Source: Singulisphaera sp. GP187 (GTDB lineage: Bacteria; Planctomycetota; GCA-002687715). From it: DNA of 61,529 bases. Every line of letters starts with the position of its first letter. The first letter of the stretch is position 1. The DNA is taken from the NCBI GenBank assembly GCA_945907755.1, contig CAMDTN010000011.1, positions 1-61,529 on the forward strand. Direction: 5' to 3'. Positions 25,347 to 32,780 of the stretch are shown piece by piece. A model generated the notes under the pieces. It made no database searches, was not told the origin of the DNA, and saw nothing but the letters and a program-made list of their open reading frames with translations. The position numbers and the translations under genes are program-made.

Positions 25347-26165
25347 ATGCAGCGACGAACACTCATCAGCTTGGGCCTGCTATTTGCGCTGTGCGCTTGC
25401 ACGGCGGAAGCGCGGCGAGCGGATGTTGCGGCGGTCGCGCGCGAGGAGCGAATCATGACGCCACCGACTACTCCGGCGGTTGTGCCACCGAAGGCTCCGC
25501 CCTTAGACCGCAAACTTCCAGCGGAGGTGCGCAGCGCGACCTTCGCCATGGGTTGATTTTGGGGTCCTGACTCCCGGTTCGGGGGTCTGCAAGGTGTGGT
25601 GCGCACGCGCGTGGGCTATGCGGGCGGCACCAGCGCAGATGTGAACTACCGCAACATCGGCGACTGGATGGAAGCGATCCAGATCGATTACGACCCTGCG
25701 CGCGTGCGTTATGAAGACTTGCTCGCCATCTTCTTTGCCGAGCACGACGCCTGTGAAGCCGTTTGGAAACGCCAGTATGCATCTGGCATTTTCTTCCACG
25801 ATGCCGCACAGAAGCAGGCCGCGGCAAGCGCATTGGCAGCATGCGCCACAGGCGCGGCATTGAGAAGCAACACTGAATCCGGCGCGAAGCCGAGCACCGA
25901 ACTCGCGCCCGTCGTGTTTGTGGCCGCCGAGGATTACCACCAGAAATACTATTTGCGCCAAACGCGAGCGTTGGTGGGCGAACTGCTGCCATTGTTCAAC
26001 GGCAACGAGAGTGCGTTCCGTGAATCCACCGCCGTCGCACGAGTGAATGGCTACCTCGCAGGCAACGGCACGCCCGCAGACCTCGAACGCGAACTGTCAG
26101 ACCTCGGCCTCTCCGCAGACGCCCGCGATTTCCTGCGCCGCTCGCACGCCGCCAACAGCAAGTAG
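25347..26165 (+). CDS. msrA: Peptide methionine sulfoxide reductase A, probable selenoprotein
   Basis: MsrA reduces methionine-S-sulfoxide in proteins. The frame reads ATFAMG, TGA, FWGPDSRFGGLQG, RTRVGYAGGTS and later AEHDACEAVWKRQYASGIFF and EDYHQKYY, all typical MsrA segments. The TGA (25554-25556, codon 70) stands exactly where the catalytic Cys of GCFWG belongs, and the next 203 codons are open. A SECIS-like hairpin starts 12 nt after it. I therefore read a 272-residue selenoprotein; a nonsense pseudogene is the alternative. The N-terminus has a signal peptide with a possible lipobox (LFALCAC), so it is likely an envelope lipoprotein. Gene finders would split it into a 73-codon ORF (25338-25556) and a truncated one from 25596. 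Confidence 0.82.
25554..25587 (+). promoter_or_regulatory. In-frame UGA with bacterial SECIS-like hairpin
   Basis: The UGA at 25554-25556 is followed after 12 nt by an 8-bp stem, GACTCCCG (25569-25576) and CGGGGGTC (25580-25587), with one U-G pair and a GUU loop. Bacterial SECIS elements bound by SelB have a short stem about 11 nt after UGA and a G-U in the apical loop. The stem uses codons such as CGG, GGG and GGT that neighbouring genes avoid, which fits an RNA-structure constraint. Confidence 0.7.
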
Positions 26166-26168
26166 GCC

Positions 26169-26328
26169 TTATCGTCGCGCGAACCGCGGACGCACGGGCC
26201 CCGCAATAGTGCCCAATTCAAACGCGGTCTCGCCGCAAACTCGCACCGCTAGGCACTGGTGAGCCGCATTGTCGGCATAGATGGCCACCACGCCCTGTAC
26301 ATCTTTGCGCTTCGCCGCCCCGCGCTCA
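26169..26328 (-). pseudogene. Possible 3' remnant of a truncated gene
   Basis: On the minus strand a frame ends at 26169 and reads KRKDVQGVVAIYADNAAHQC then LAVRVCGETAFELGTIAGP and RPRFARR. It looks like coding sequence but has no start. Its upstream part is replaced by the CDGSH gene, at a junction near 26320. It would have been convergent with msrA, 3 nt apart. I do not recognise the family. Confidence 0.3.
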
Positions 26329-26559
26329 GATCTTGGACTTGGGTGGCGGCAGCACCCGCGCCTTCTCGTCGGACTTGAAGGCCGCCATGTTGTGAGCGCC
26401 GTCGCAGAACGGCTTGTTCGCGGAGTGCCCGCACCGGCACAGCGAGATGGTGGTGCGTCCGGCCAGGTCGAACGCCGCGCCCGTGCCGTCGCAGATGCCG
26501 AAGGTACCGGTCACGCGCAGGGGGCCGTTGACCGTGACCTGAATTGTCGTGTCGCTCAT
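26326..26559 (-). CDS. CDGSH iron-sulfur domain protein
   Basis: A 77-residue protein whose C-terminal half has the CDGSH zinc-finger-like 2Fe-2S motif CRCGHSANKPFCDGAH (C-x-C...C-x3-H), which binds a redox cluster by three Cys and one His. The N-terminal MSDTTIQVTVNGPLRVTG is a typical small beta lead-in. The exact role is unknown; electron transfer or cluster donation is usual for the family. The ATG at 26559 is preceded by GGAGA. Base and codon use differ from the core genes, and the gene sits in a block between msrA and its decayed tail copy. Confidence 0.9.
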   Translation of the reverse strand: MSDTTIQVTVNGPLRVTGTFGICDGTGAAFDLAGRTTISLCRCGHSANKPFCDGAHNMAAFKSDEKARVLPPPKSKI

Positions 26560-26749
26560 GGGGGTCTCCGTGATGCGGGGCAGCGTAGCCCTCCGGGAGC
26601 GACGGCGCCAGCCGCGCGGTAAGGTGTGATCGCGCCCCGTCACGCGGGCCCCTGGTTCTTGCTCCCATCACTGTGCACCGCGCGCGCTGGCGCCGATGGG
26701 AAGACCATCTCCTAGGAGCGTCGCGGTGGGGGACTCCGCCGGAACTGGG

Positions 26750-26779
26750 TTGACGCCCAGGCCCGCGTTGGGGTATAGA
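26750..26779 (+). promoter_or_regulatory. Sigma70-type promoter of the secreted protein gene
   Basis: TTGACG (26750-26755) and TATAGA (26774-26779) are 18 nt apart, with transcription start expected near 26786. The gene also has a Shine-Dalgarno in CCTAGGAGCG (26806-26815), a 10-mer that also occurs at 26711-26720. Confidence 0.55.
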
Positions 26780-26822
26780 AATGAACGTCACCATTTCCCC
26801 CCCATCCTAGGAGCGAAGTCTT

Positions 26823-27845
26823 ATGAAACTCATCGTTACCCTCCTCGTCCTCGTCGCGGCCGTCTTGCCGGCGCAGGTCGTCTACATCGAGAACAACGGC
26901 CTCACGACAGGAACCATCAACACTTTCCCGTGGGGGCAGGCGAATGGGTTCACGACCCTCCATGTCTACTACGCATCGCAGCTCGCTGCGGCGGGCGTGT
27001 GTGCGGGCGCACTGCTGACCGACGCCGCCGTCGTCCCGGCCTCCGGAACCTCGGGCGTCTACAACGCACCGCAGGCACGGCTCTCGATCGGACATCTGGT
27101 GACCCCGACGCCAGTCGCCGGGGCCTGGGAGAGCAATCTTCTCGCACCGACGGTCGTGCACGACCTGACCTCGGGTCCCTACACCTTCCCCTGGACCCTC
27201 GCGACCTGGACTTCACTTCCCGGCGTGCCGGCCGCTGGTTTTGTCTGGGACGGCATCACCAACATCGCGATTTTCTACACCTCATCCGCCGGCACGACCG
27301 GGACCTTCAACATCCGTCGCACCGCGACGAACCTCCGCCATGCGGTGACCGTCTTCAACGCGACGAATCAGGCGCCGACTTCGAACGGCCTCTTCGCGAT
27401 GAAGGTCCGCCTGACCTTCGCTGCCGGCAGCGCCACCTATCAGGTCAATCAACCGGGCGCGAGCTTCGATGTCGACGGCGTACAGGGCTGGCCCTGTCTC
27501 CCGGCGACTGTGACGCGGGGAGTCGGCGTCGGCGTCATGATCGGATTCCAGAGCACGAATGTCGGCTTCGGCTGGGAGCTCGCGCTGACCGCCCCTGAAG
27601 TCCTCGTGCCGGCGGGTGGTGGCGCCTTGATCCTGCCGCTGTCGGGCCAGATCCTGAACATCGATGTCACGGCACCGAGCCTGACGCTGCTCAACGCATT
27701 CACTTTTCCTCCGTTCCCTGGCAATTTCGCTCTCGGCTTCACCAGCGCGAGCCCGCTCGGGATTTCCGCTCAGATGCTAGTCATCGATCCCACCAATCCT
27801 GACAGCTTCGCCCTCAGCGGAGCAACCCGGCTGATCTTCCAATAG
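26823..27845 (+). CDS. Secreted protein of unknown function with planctomycete-type C-terminal tail
   Basis: A 340-residue exported protein with signal peptide LIVTLLVLVAAVLPAQ. The body is rich in Ala, Thr, Gly and Val with few charges, as in extracellular beta-sandwich proteins; no catalytic motif is visible. The tail, SAQMLVIDPTNPDSFALSGA then TRLIF, parallels that of the FG-GAP protein (Q...D...LSSGATFIIW). Val is often GTC and Leu CTC, unlike the GTG/CTG-rich core genes, which suggests transfer from another high-GC genome. It has its own promoter and a good Shine-Dalgarno. Confidence 0.75.
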   Translation: MKLIVTLLVLVAAVLPAQVVYIENNGLTTGTINTFPWGQANGFTTLHVYYASQLAAAGVCAGALLTDAAVVPASGTSGVYNAPQARLSIGHLVTPTPVAGAWESNLLAPTVVHDLTSGPYTFPWTLATWTSLPGVPAAGFVWDGITNIAIFYTSSAGTTGTFNIRRTATNLRHAVTVFNATNQAPTSNGLFAMKVRLTFAAGSATYQVNQPGASFDVDGVQGWPCLPATVTRGVGVGVMIGFQSTNVGFGWELALTAPEVLVPAGGGALILPLSGQILNIDVTAPSLTLLNAFTFPPFPGNFALGFTSASPLGISAQMLVIDPTNPDSFALSGATRLIFQ

Positions 27846-27968
27846 CTTGCCGGCCACCCGGAACCCGGCGAAGAGACCTTCGAAACTGACAAGTCAATCG
27901 ACACGGGCGGCATCGTCGCCCGTCTCGATTCGCCGATTCCCTGATTCCCTGAGCGGGCGATGGCTTCC

Positions 27969-28047
27969 GAATTGCTATCGCTGTTCAACGGCAACGAGAG
28001 CGCGTTCCGTGAATCCACCGCCGTCGCACGCCGCCAACAGCAAGTAG
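27969..28047 (+). pseudogene. Decayed partial copy of the msrA 3' end
   Basis: 27969-28029 matches msrA 25980-26040 at 55 of 61 positions, with most differences in third codon positions. It then jumps to the last 18 nt of msrA (26148-26165), which it matches exactly. The jump is at TCGCAC, present at both places in msrA, so a short-repeat deletion is likely. The surrounding gap 27846-28106 holds no gene; a 7-bp hairpin ACGGGCG/CGCCCGT lies near 27904-27924. Confidence 0.75.
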
Positions 28048-28106
28048 CTGGGGTTCACAAACATCCGGCGCGCCAACAGCGGTAGTGACAGCGTTGTCAT
28101 TTTGGT

Positions 28107-29552
28107 TCACTTCAAAATGCGCAGGGAACGGATCACGCCGCGGGCGAGGGCTTCGCCGTCGGGGCTCGCGACGAAGGGGAATTGGTGCACGGCGCCAATA
28201 TCGTCGAGGTAGCGCGTGGGGTGCGCTTGGCGCGTCACCAGCAATAGCCACGCTTGCTCGCCTTTGCGCAGCACCACTCCAAAGGTGGCGCGCGGCAGCG
28301 TTTCCGCGTTCTCGGTTTCCTCGAAACCCGAATAGGCCCAGCCATCACGCGCGCCGAGAAGGCGGCAGAAGTCTGCGGGCAGTTGCGTGTAGTGCTGCGA
28401 CAGCATGTTCTCGCTGCGGTTGGGCTCCATGCGCGCAAAGGCCGCATCGAGCGCTTCGTCTGCGGCCACCTTGGTCCGCGTCAACGCCACGCGCTCCGCG
28501 CCATCAGCGCTTTTCCAAACATGAGCCGCCGCGGTCTGTTCCAACACCCAGCCCTTGGGAATGTTCAGGGAGAAGTCTGGGCATGCGAAAGGTGTCAGCG
28601 TCGGCGCCGCGGGCACGCTGATCTTCGGTCGCCGCCCTAACCTCGGGTTGGCTTTGTCTTCCTCGAAGGCCAGCGTTGCGCGCGTCAGCTTCGCGTCGAT
28701 GGCAACTTTGGCTCGCAGAAACCCAGTGGGCTCTTTCACCGTGGCGCGCAGGAAGCGCGGCAGTGGGCTTTCCGTGCGCACCAATGCAATCTTGTCGATG
28801 TAGCCATCGCTCACGGCGAAGGCGAGTCGCTCGGCTGCGTAATAGATGGGCTCTTGGAATGCTTCGGGCTCTTCGATGACGCGGGTGGTCTGATTGACTC
28901 TGCCGTTTTCGAAACTGAGGCCGCTCACCGTTTTGCCCTTGTGCGCCAGCCCTACCAAGCTGCCGGTGAACGGGCCCGGTTTGCCGTATGCGGCCGTGAG
29001 CTTCGTTACGGGGTCGCCTATTTTCACGCCCTTCTTGGTGGGCGGCGCTGCGACGCCGCTCATGATGAGTGCCTGCACCACATATTCATAGCTTTCATCG
29101 TCGGTGCTTGTGCACACCGTCAGGTTCCATGAACCCTTTTCGTAGAAGTACCAGAAGAACCACGGCGCCTCCTCGCGCCCTGGCCCAAGCCGTTGCATCA
29201 CTTTCGGTAGCGCGTCGCCAACAACCACGATGCCAGGAAACCCAATGCGTTCTTCGAGCTTCTTGCCGGCTAACAGTTTCTCGTATGCATCTGTTGGCGT
29301 GCGCATCAAGAAATCCGAAGGCCCACCCAGGTCTGTTGGCTTTTCTTTCGCATCCGCGGGTTTCGGCGCTGGCGGCGTGGGCGGCGCGGGCTCTTGCGCC
29401 AACACTGTGTTGGCTGCAAATATTGTGACCAGCACTGCGGCCACCACGCCAAGCCCAACCCGCGTGTGCGCCCTGCCCCACGCCCCAGCTCCGCCGCGCG
29501 TCACCGGCGCATTGCATTCCTCATTCGCTTCCGCATTCAGTTTCTTCGTCAT
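28107..29552 (-). CDS. Exported protein of unknown function
   Basis: A 481-residue protein. The ATG at 29552 has GGAGG 7 nt upstream. A basic N-terminus of about 35 residues leads into a hydrophobic segment, VGLGVVAAVLVTIFAANTVLA, then a Pro-rich linker (QEPAPPTPPAPKP). It is thus a signal peptide with long n-region, or a single membrane anchor with the body in the periplasm. The body has segments such as GFPGIVVVGDALPKVMQRLG and FSLNIPKGWVLEQ, the latter like lipid-binding or PsbP-like stress domains, but I cannot assign a family. It is followed by no close operon partner. Confidence 0.7.
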   Translation of the reverse strand: MTKKLNAEANEECNAPVTRGGAGAWGRAHTRVGLGVVAAVLVTIFAANTVLAQEPAPPTPPAPKPADAKEKPTDLGGPSDFLMRTPTDAYEKLLAGKKLEERIGFPGIVVVGDALPKVMQRLGPGREEAPWFFWYFYEKGSWNLTVCTSTDDESYEYVVQALIMSGVAAPPTKKGVKIGDPVTKLTAAYGKPGPFTGSLVGLAHKGKTVSGLSFENGRVNQTTRVIEEPEAFQEPIYYAAERLAFAVSDGYIDKIALVRTESPLPRFLRATVKEPTGFLRAKVAIDAKLTRATLAFEEDKANPRLGRRPKISVPAAPTLTPFACPDFSLNIPKGWVLEQTAAAHVWKSADGAERVALTRTKVAADEALDAAFARMEPNRSENMLSQHYTQLPADFCRLLGARDGWAYSGFEETENAETLPRATFGVVLRKGEQAWLLLVTRQAHPTRYLDDIGAVHQFPFVASPDGEALARGVIRSLRILK

Positions 29553-29736
29553 GATCGGCCTCCGTGGCGGCTCAAGGCAGCACAAGCTTGCCGCCTGACA
29601 TCCTAATCCGGCTCGCACCTTCGGGGCACCTATTGGTCGCGGCGCGCAGTGAACTCCAAAGTGCGCATGGTCCCGGGCTTTGCTGGCTCTGCTTCACGCG
29701 GAAGGGCAGCCCGGCGAGATAGCCGCGGCTCGCGTG

Positions 29737-30168
29737 TTACTTCTGCCAGAGCAGAATCACTTCAGCCATGACGATCAGTGAAACGAGGCTGTGACCAGTG
29801 TCAATTATCCAAGCGCTCATGGGAGTTTGTGCGAATTTCGCATTGGTCAGAGTAATAGGCATGGAAAACCCGAGCCAACAAGTGAAGCCGAAGCCCAGCG
29901 CGCACATCCAGTCCGCAGGCATCTTCATTGCGCCCGCAAACATGGCCATTACCCAGCCCATCACAAAATAGGTGATCAGCGCGACGGCATAGGAACTGCC
30001 GCCGCCCTTCGCTTTCATTGCCGCCAACTGCGCCTCAGTGAAGCCGTGCGCCTTCACCCACGCATTGGCGCAAAGCACCGGCGAATACCACAGCCCACCA
30101 ATACAGTAGGCCGCCAGCGTAGACACCAGCACCGCCCATGCATTCACGCTATCGCAAAGATGTGACAT
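29737..30168 (-). CDS. DUF1761 family membrane protein
   Basis: A 143-residue integral membrane protein with four hydrophobic segments (AWAVLVSTLAAYCIGGLWY, YAVALITYFVMGWVMAMFAG, ALGFGFTCWLGFSMPITL and HSLVSLIVMAEVILL). GGLWYSPVL and the short hydrophilic stretch GFTEAQLAAMKAK are typical of DUF1761. Function unknown. The ATG at 30168 has GAGGAG 7 nt upstream, which decides the start over the in-frame ATG at 30192. Confidence 0.85.
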   Translation of the reverse strand: MSHLCDSVNAWAVLVSTLAAYCIGGLWYSPVLCANAWVKAHGFTEAQLAAMKAKGGGSSYAVALITYFVMGWVMAMFAGAMKMPADWMCALGFGFTCWLGFSMPITLTNAKFAQTPMSAWIIDTGHSLVSLIVMAEVILLWQK

Positions 30169-30289
30169 GAGATTCTCCTCAAGCTGCTGCATCGCAACGC
30201 CTCGCGCCCCCGCGAGGCCAACGCAGGAATCATGCCTGCTCGCGCCGCGCTTGGATAGAGCACGCAGCTACTCCGGTTTCTTGAGAATC

Positions 30290-31105
30290 TCAGCGCAAGG
30301 CTTGTTCGAGGGCGGTGGCTGCGTCAGTTTTGGAGTCGCGGAATTTCACAATCAACGGCACAGACTTGGACAAACCAATGCCAGCAGCGTGCTCGCTGTG
30401 GAGCGACTTGCTGCCAGGCACGACCACCGCTCCAGCGGGCACCTCGCCACACCAAGTGCGATGGTGCACAAGATCGTGCAACACGCTAGCGGCCGTCAAG
30501 ATCACGCCTGCGGCCAATACTGCCCTTTCACGCACCACGACGCCTTCAAAAACCCCAGATAGAGCGCCGATGAACGCGCCGTCTTCCACCACAACCGGAC
30601 GCGCACCCGCGGGCTCTAACACGCCACCGATCTGCGCCCCCGCACTCAAATGCACGCGCGCACCAACCTGCGCGCACGAACCAACGAGCGCATGGCTGTC
30701 GATCATGGTGCCTTCACCCACCCACGCGCCGACATTCACGAAAGCTGGCGGCATCACCACCACGCCTTTAGCCAAGTGCGCACCGCGGCGCACCGCAGAA
30801 CCACCGGGCACTAAGCGCACCTGGTCTTCAGCGCTAAAGACGCGCGGCGGATAAGCAGCCTTGTCGAAAAACGGAAATCCGGGCCCCGGCATCTGCACCA
30901 CAGCGCTATGGCGAAAGCCCGCGAGGATCGCGCGCTTCACCCAAACATGTGTGTGCCACACGCCGTCGTCGCCGCGGTTCGCTGCACGCACGAGGCCAGT
31001 TTCCAGCGCGTCCAATAGCGCCGCGTGAAAATGTGCAAAGCCCGCGTCGGCTTGAACGGTCGCGTCGTCGCGCTCGAAGAATGCGTGTAGTGCTTCTGGC
31101 ATCAT
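30290..31105 (-). CDS. dapD: Tetrahydrodipicolinate N-succinyltransferase
   Basis: It transfers succinyl from succinyl-CoA to tetrahydrodipicolinate in the succinylase route to meso-DAP and lysine. The 271 residues match the family length. The left-handed beta-helix hexapeptide repeats run from about residue 95 to 220 (RRGAHLAKGVVVMPPAFVNV, GEGTMIDSHALVGSCAQVG, HLSAGAQIGGVLEP). The ATG at 31105 overlaps the dapA stop as ATGA; a second ATG follows directly. It is the last gene of the lysine operon. Confidence 0.95.
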   Translation of the reverse strand: MMPEALHAFFERDDATVQADAGFAHFHAALLDALETGLVRAANRGDDGVWHTHVWVKRAILAGFRHSAVVQMPGPGFPFFDKAAYPPRVFSAEDQVRLVPGGSAVRRGAHLAKGVVVMPPAFVNVGAWVGEGTMIDSHALVGSCAQVGARVHLSAGAQIGGVLEPAGARPVVVEDGAFIGALSGVFEGVVVRERAVLAAGVILTAASVLHDLVHHRTWCGEVPAGAVVVPGSKSLHSEHAAGIGLSKSVPLIVKFRDSKTDAATALEQALR

Positions 31106-32094
31106 ATTTTTGAGCTCATTTTGATGGAACCGAATTCTTGCATCACTCGACGCAGACGCGCGCGCGTTGCAGTCGTAGCGGTGGTCAGTGGTAAACGAGT
31201 GTACGGCCCGCACAAGCCCATCGCGGCCAGCGCAGCCTTCACCGGAATAGGATTGCTCTCGGCGAACAACGCATCCATCAGCGGCAACAGGCGTGCCTGC
31301 GCTTGCGCCGCATCGTCACGCAACCCGGCGCGCGCCGCGCGCACCAGTGCCCACATTTCATGAGGCACCACATTGCCCGTCACAGAAACCAAACCTTCGG
31401 CGCCCACGGCAATACTGGCCACAGCGAGATTGTCATCCCCCGCCAACAAAGTCTTGCGCGCGCCCGCGCGCGCAGTTGTGCCGCGCGGCAAGCGGCGCGC
31501 GATCTCGCAAATTTGTGCCAAGTTGCCGCAAGATTCTTTCAGCGCCACCACTGCGTCGATTTTCCACAGCAAGTCGATGGTGTCCGGCGTCATGTTCAGC
31601 CCCGTGCGCCCGGGAACGTTGTAGGCAATGATGGGCAAGCCCGGCGCCGCCGCAGCGCACGCGCGATAGTGCGCAACCAAACCTGCAGGTGTGGGTTTGT
31701 TGTAATACGGAGTCACCACCAGCGCGCCGTCCGCGCCCAATTCCTGTGCGCGCTGCACCATGGCCGCTGCGCTGCGCGTGCAGTTCGAGCCAGCGCCCAC
31801 GCACACTTTCGCCGGGCCTGCGCAGTTCAGCGTGGTGAGGATCACTGCTTCGCGCTCGCTCGCATCCAATGTTGACGCCTCGCCCGTGGTGCCCAGCGGC
31901 ACCACAAACTCTGCCCCGCCTGCAACCACATGGTTGACAACGCTGCGCAGCGCCAGCAGATCCAGTGATCCATCTGCATTGAAGGGAGTCGGCAACGCCA
32001 CACCCAACCCGCGGAACGAATGCTTCTTTTGCGCAACTCTCCGTGGCCTGCGTTCGCGCGCGCGCACAATCCAGTCTGGTCCGGGGTTTTTCAT
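31102..32094 (-). CDS. dapA: 4-hydroxy-tetrahydrodipicolinate synthase
   Basis: It condenses pyruvate with aspartate semialdehyde. The TIM-barrel motifs are present: PLGTTGEASTLDASER, VTPYYNKPTPAGL with the catalytic Tyr, AYNVPGRTGLNM, and the Schiff-base Lys in VVALKESCGN. At 330 residues it is about 35 longer than usual, mainly by a basic N-terminal extension, but the start at 32094 overlaps the dapB stop as ATGA and is likely real. Confidence 0.95.
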   Translation of the reverse strand: MKNPGPDWIVRARERRPRRVAQKKHSFRGLGVALPTPFNADGSLDLLALRSVVNHVVAGGAEFVVPLGTTGEASTLDASEREAVILTTLNCAGPAKVCVGAGSNCTRSAAAMVQRAQELGADGALVVTPYYNKPTPAGLVAHYRACAAAAPGLPIIAYNVPGRTGLNMTPDTIDLLWKIDAVVALKESCGNLAQICEIARRLPRGTTARAGARKTLLAGDDNLAVASIAVGAEGLVSVTGNVVPHEMWALVRAARAGLRDDAAQAQARLLPLMDALFAESNPIPVKAALAAMGLCGPYTRLPLTTATTATRARLRRVMQEFGSIKMSSKI

Positions 32095-32780
32095 TGCAAT
32101 GCTCCCAACACGCCTTCCAGGGATTGGCGCGCTACATCGTCCATGCTGAACAAACCGCGCCGCGCAGCAACGAACGCACAGGCCACCACCGCGCCACGCC
32201 CACACGGCAACAACGAACGCGCTTCATGTTTCAATTCCAGCGCTTCGTCGGCACTGTCGATGCCCACCACATGCCAACTGTGTTGCCCCGCCCCCGCGCG
32301 CACGGAACTGACGCTCAAACTGTCAGAAGTCAGTTGCGACAACATGCGATTCACTAACATTTTCGCGGTGCCACTGGGGGCGTCCACCTTTTTCGCGTGG
32401 TGCTTTTCCATCACAAAAGGGTCGAACCCAGGCGTGATGCTGGCATAGCGCGCCAACACCGCGGCAAGGCGCGCCATGAGGGCCACACTCAGCGAGAAAT
32501 TGGGCGCGATCAGCAAACCGATGCGGCCATTGGCTTGTTGCGCCAAGGCAGCGGCATCAATGCCCGTGACACCGATCACCATCGGCGTTTCGTGAACAAG
32601 TGCCCATTCAAGATGCTGCGCCACGGAGGCCGGCATGCTGCAATCCACGCACACATCAACGCGGCCTTCAGACGGCAGTTCGGCGCGGCCCAATGTCCAC
32701 GCCACTTCATGGCCAGCGGTCAGTGCTGCCGTTTCCACCGCACGCGCCAAACGCCCTCGACCAAAGATGCCGATTCTCAT
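32091..32780 (-). CDS. dapB: 4-hydroxy-tetrahydrodipicolinate reductase
   Basis: It reduces the DapA product with NAD(P)H to tetrahydrodipicolinate. The N-terminal dinucleotide fold starts MRIGIFGRGRLARAV; the signature EKHHAKKVDAPSGTAKML lies near residue 125. At 229 residues it is shorter than the common form of about 270. Its ATG overlaps the lysC stop as ATGA. Confidence 0.93.
   Translation of the reverse strand: MRIGIFGRGRLARAVETAALTAGHEVAWTLGRAELPSEGRVDVCVDCSMPASVAQHLEWALVHETPMVIGVTGIDAAALAQQANGRIGLLIAPNFSLSVALMARLAAVLARYASITPGFDPFVMEKHHAKKVDAPSGTAKMLVNRMLSQLTSDSLSVSSVRAGAGQHSWHVVGIDSADEALELKHEARSLLPCGRGAVVACAFVAARRGLFSMDDVARQSLEGVLGALQ

Noticed and set aside
25338-25556. A stand-alone 72-residue small protein ending at TGA
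   Set aside because: It ends exactly at the MsrA Cys position and the rest of MsrA follows in the same frame, so it is the first part of one selenoprotein gene.
26711-26815. CCTAGGAGCG present twice 95 bp apart as a possible regulator site pair
   Set aside because: The second copy is explained as the Shine-Dalgarno of the secreted protein gene; one further 10-bp match is weak evidence.
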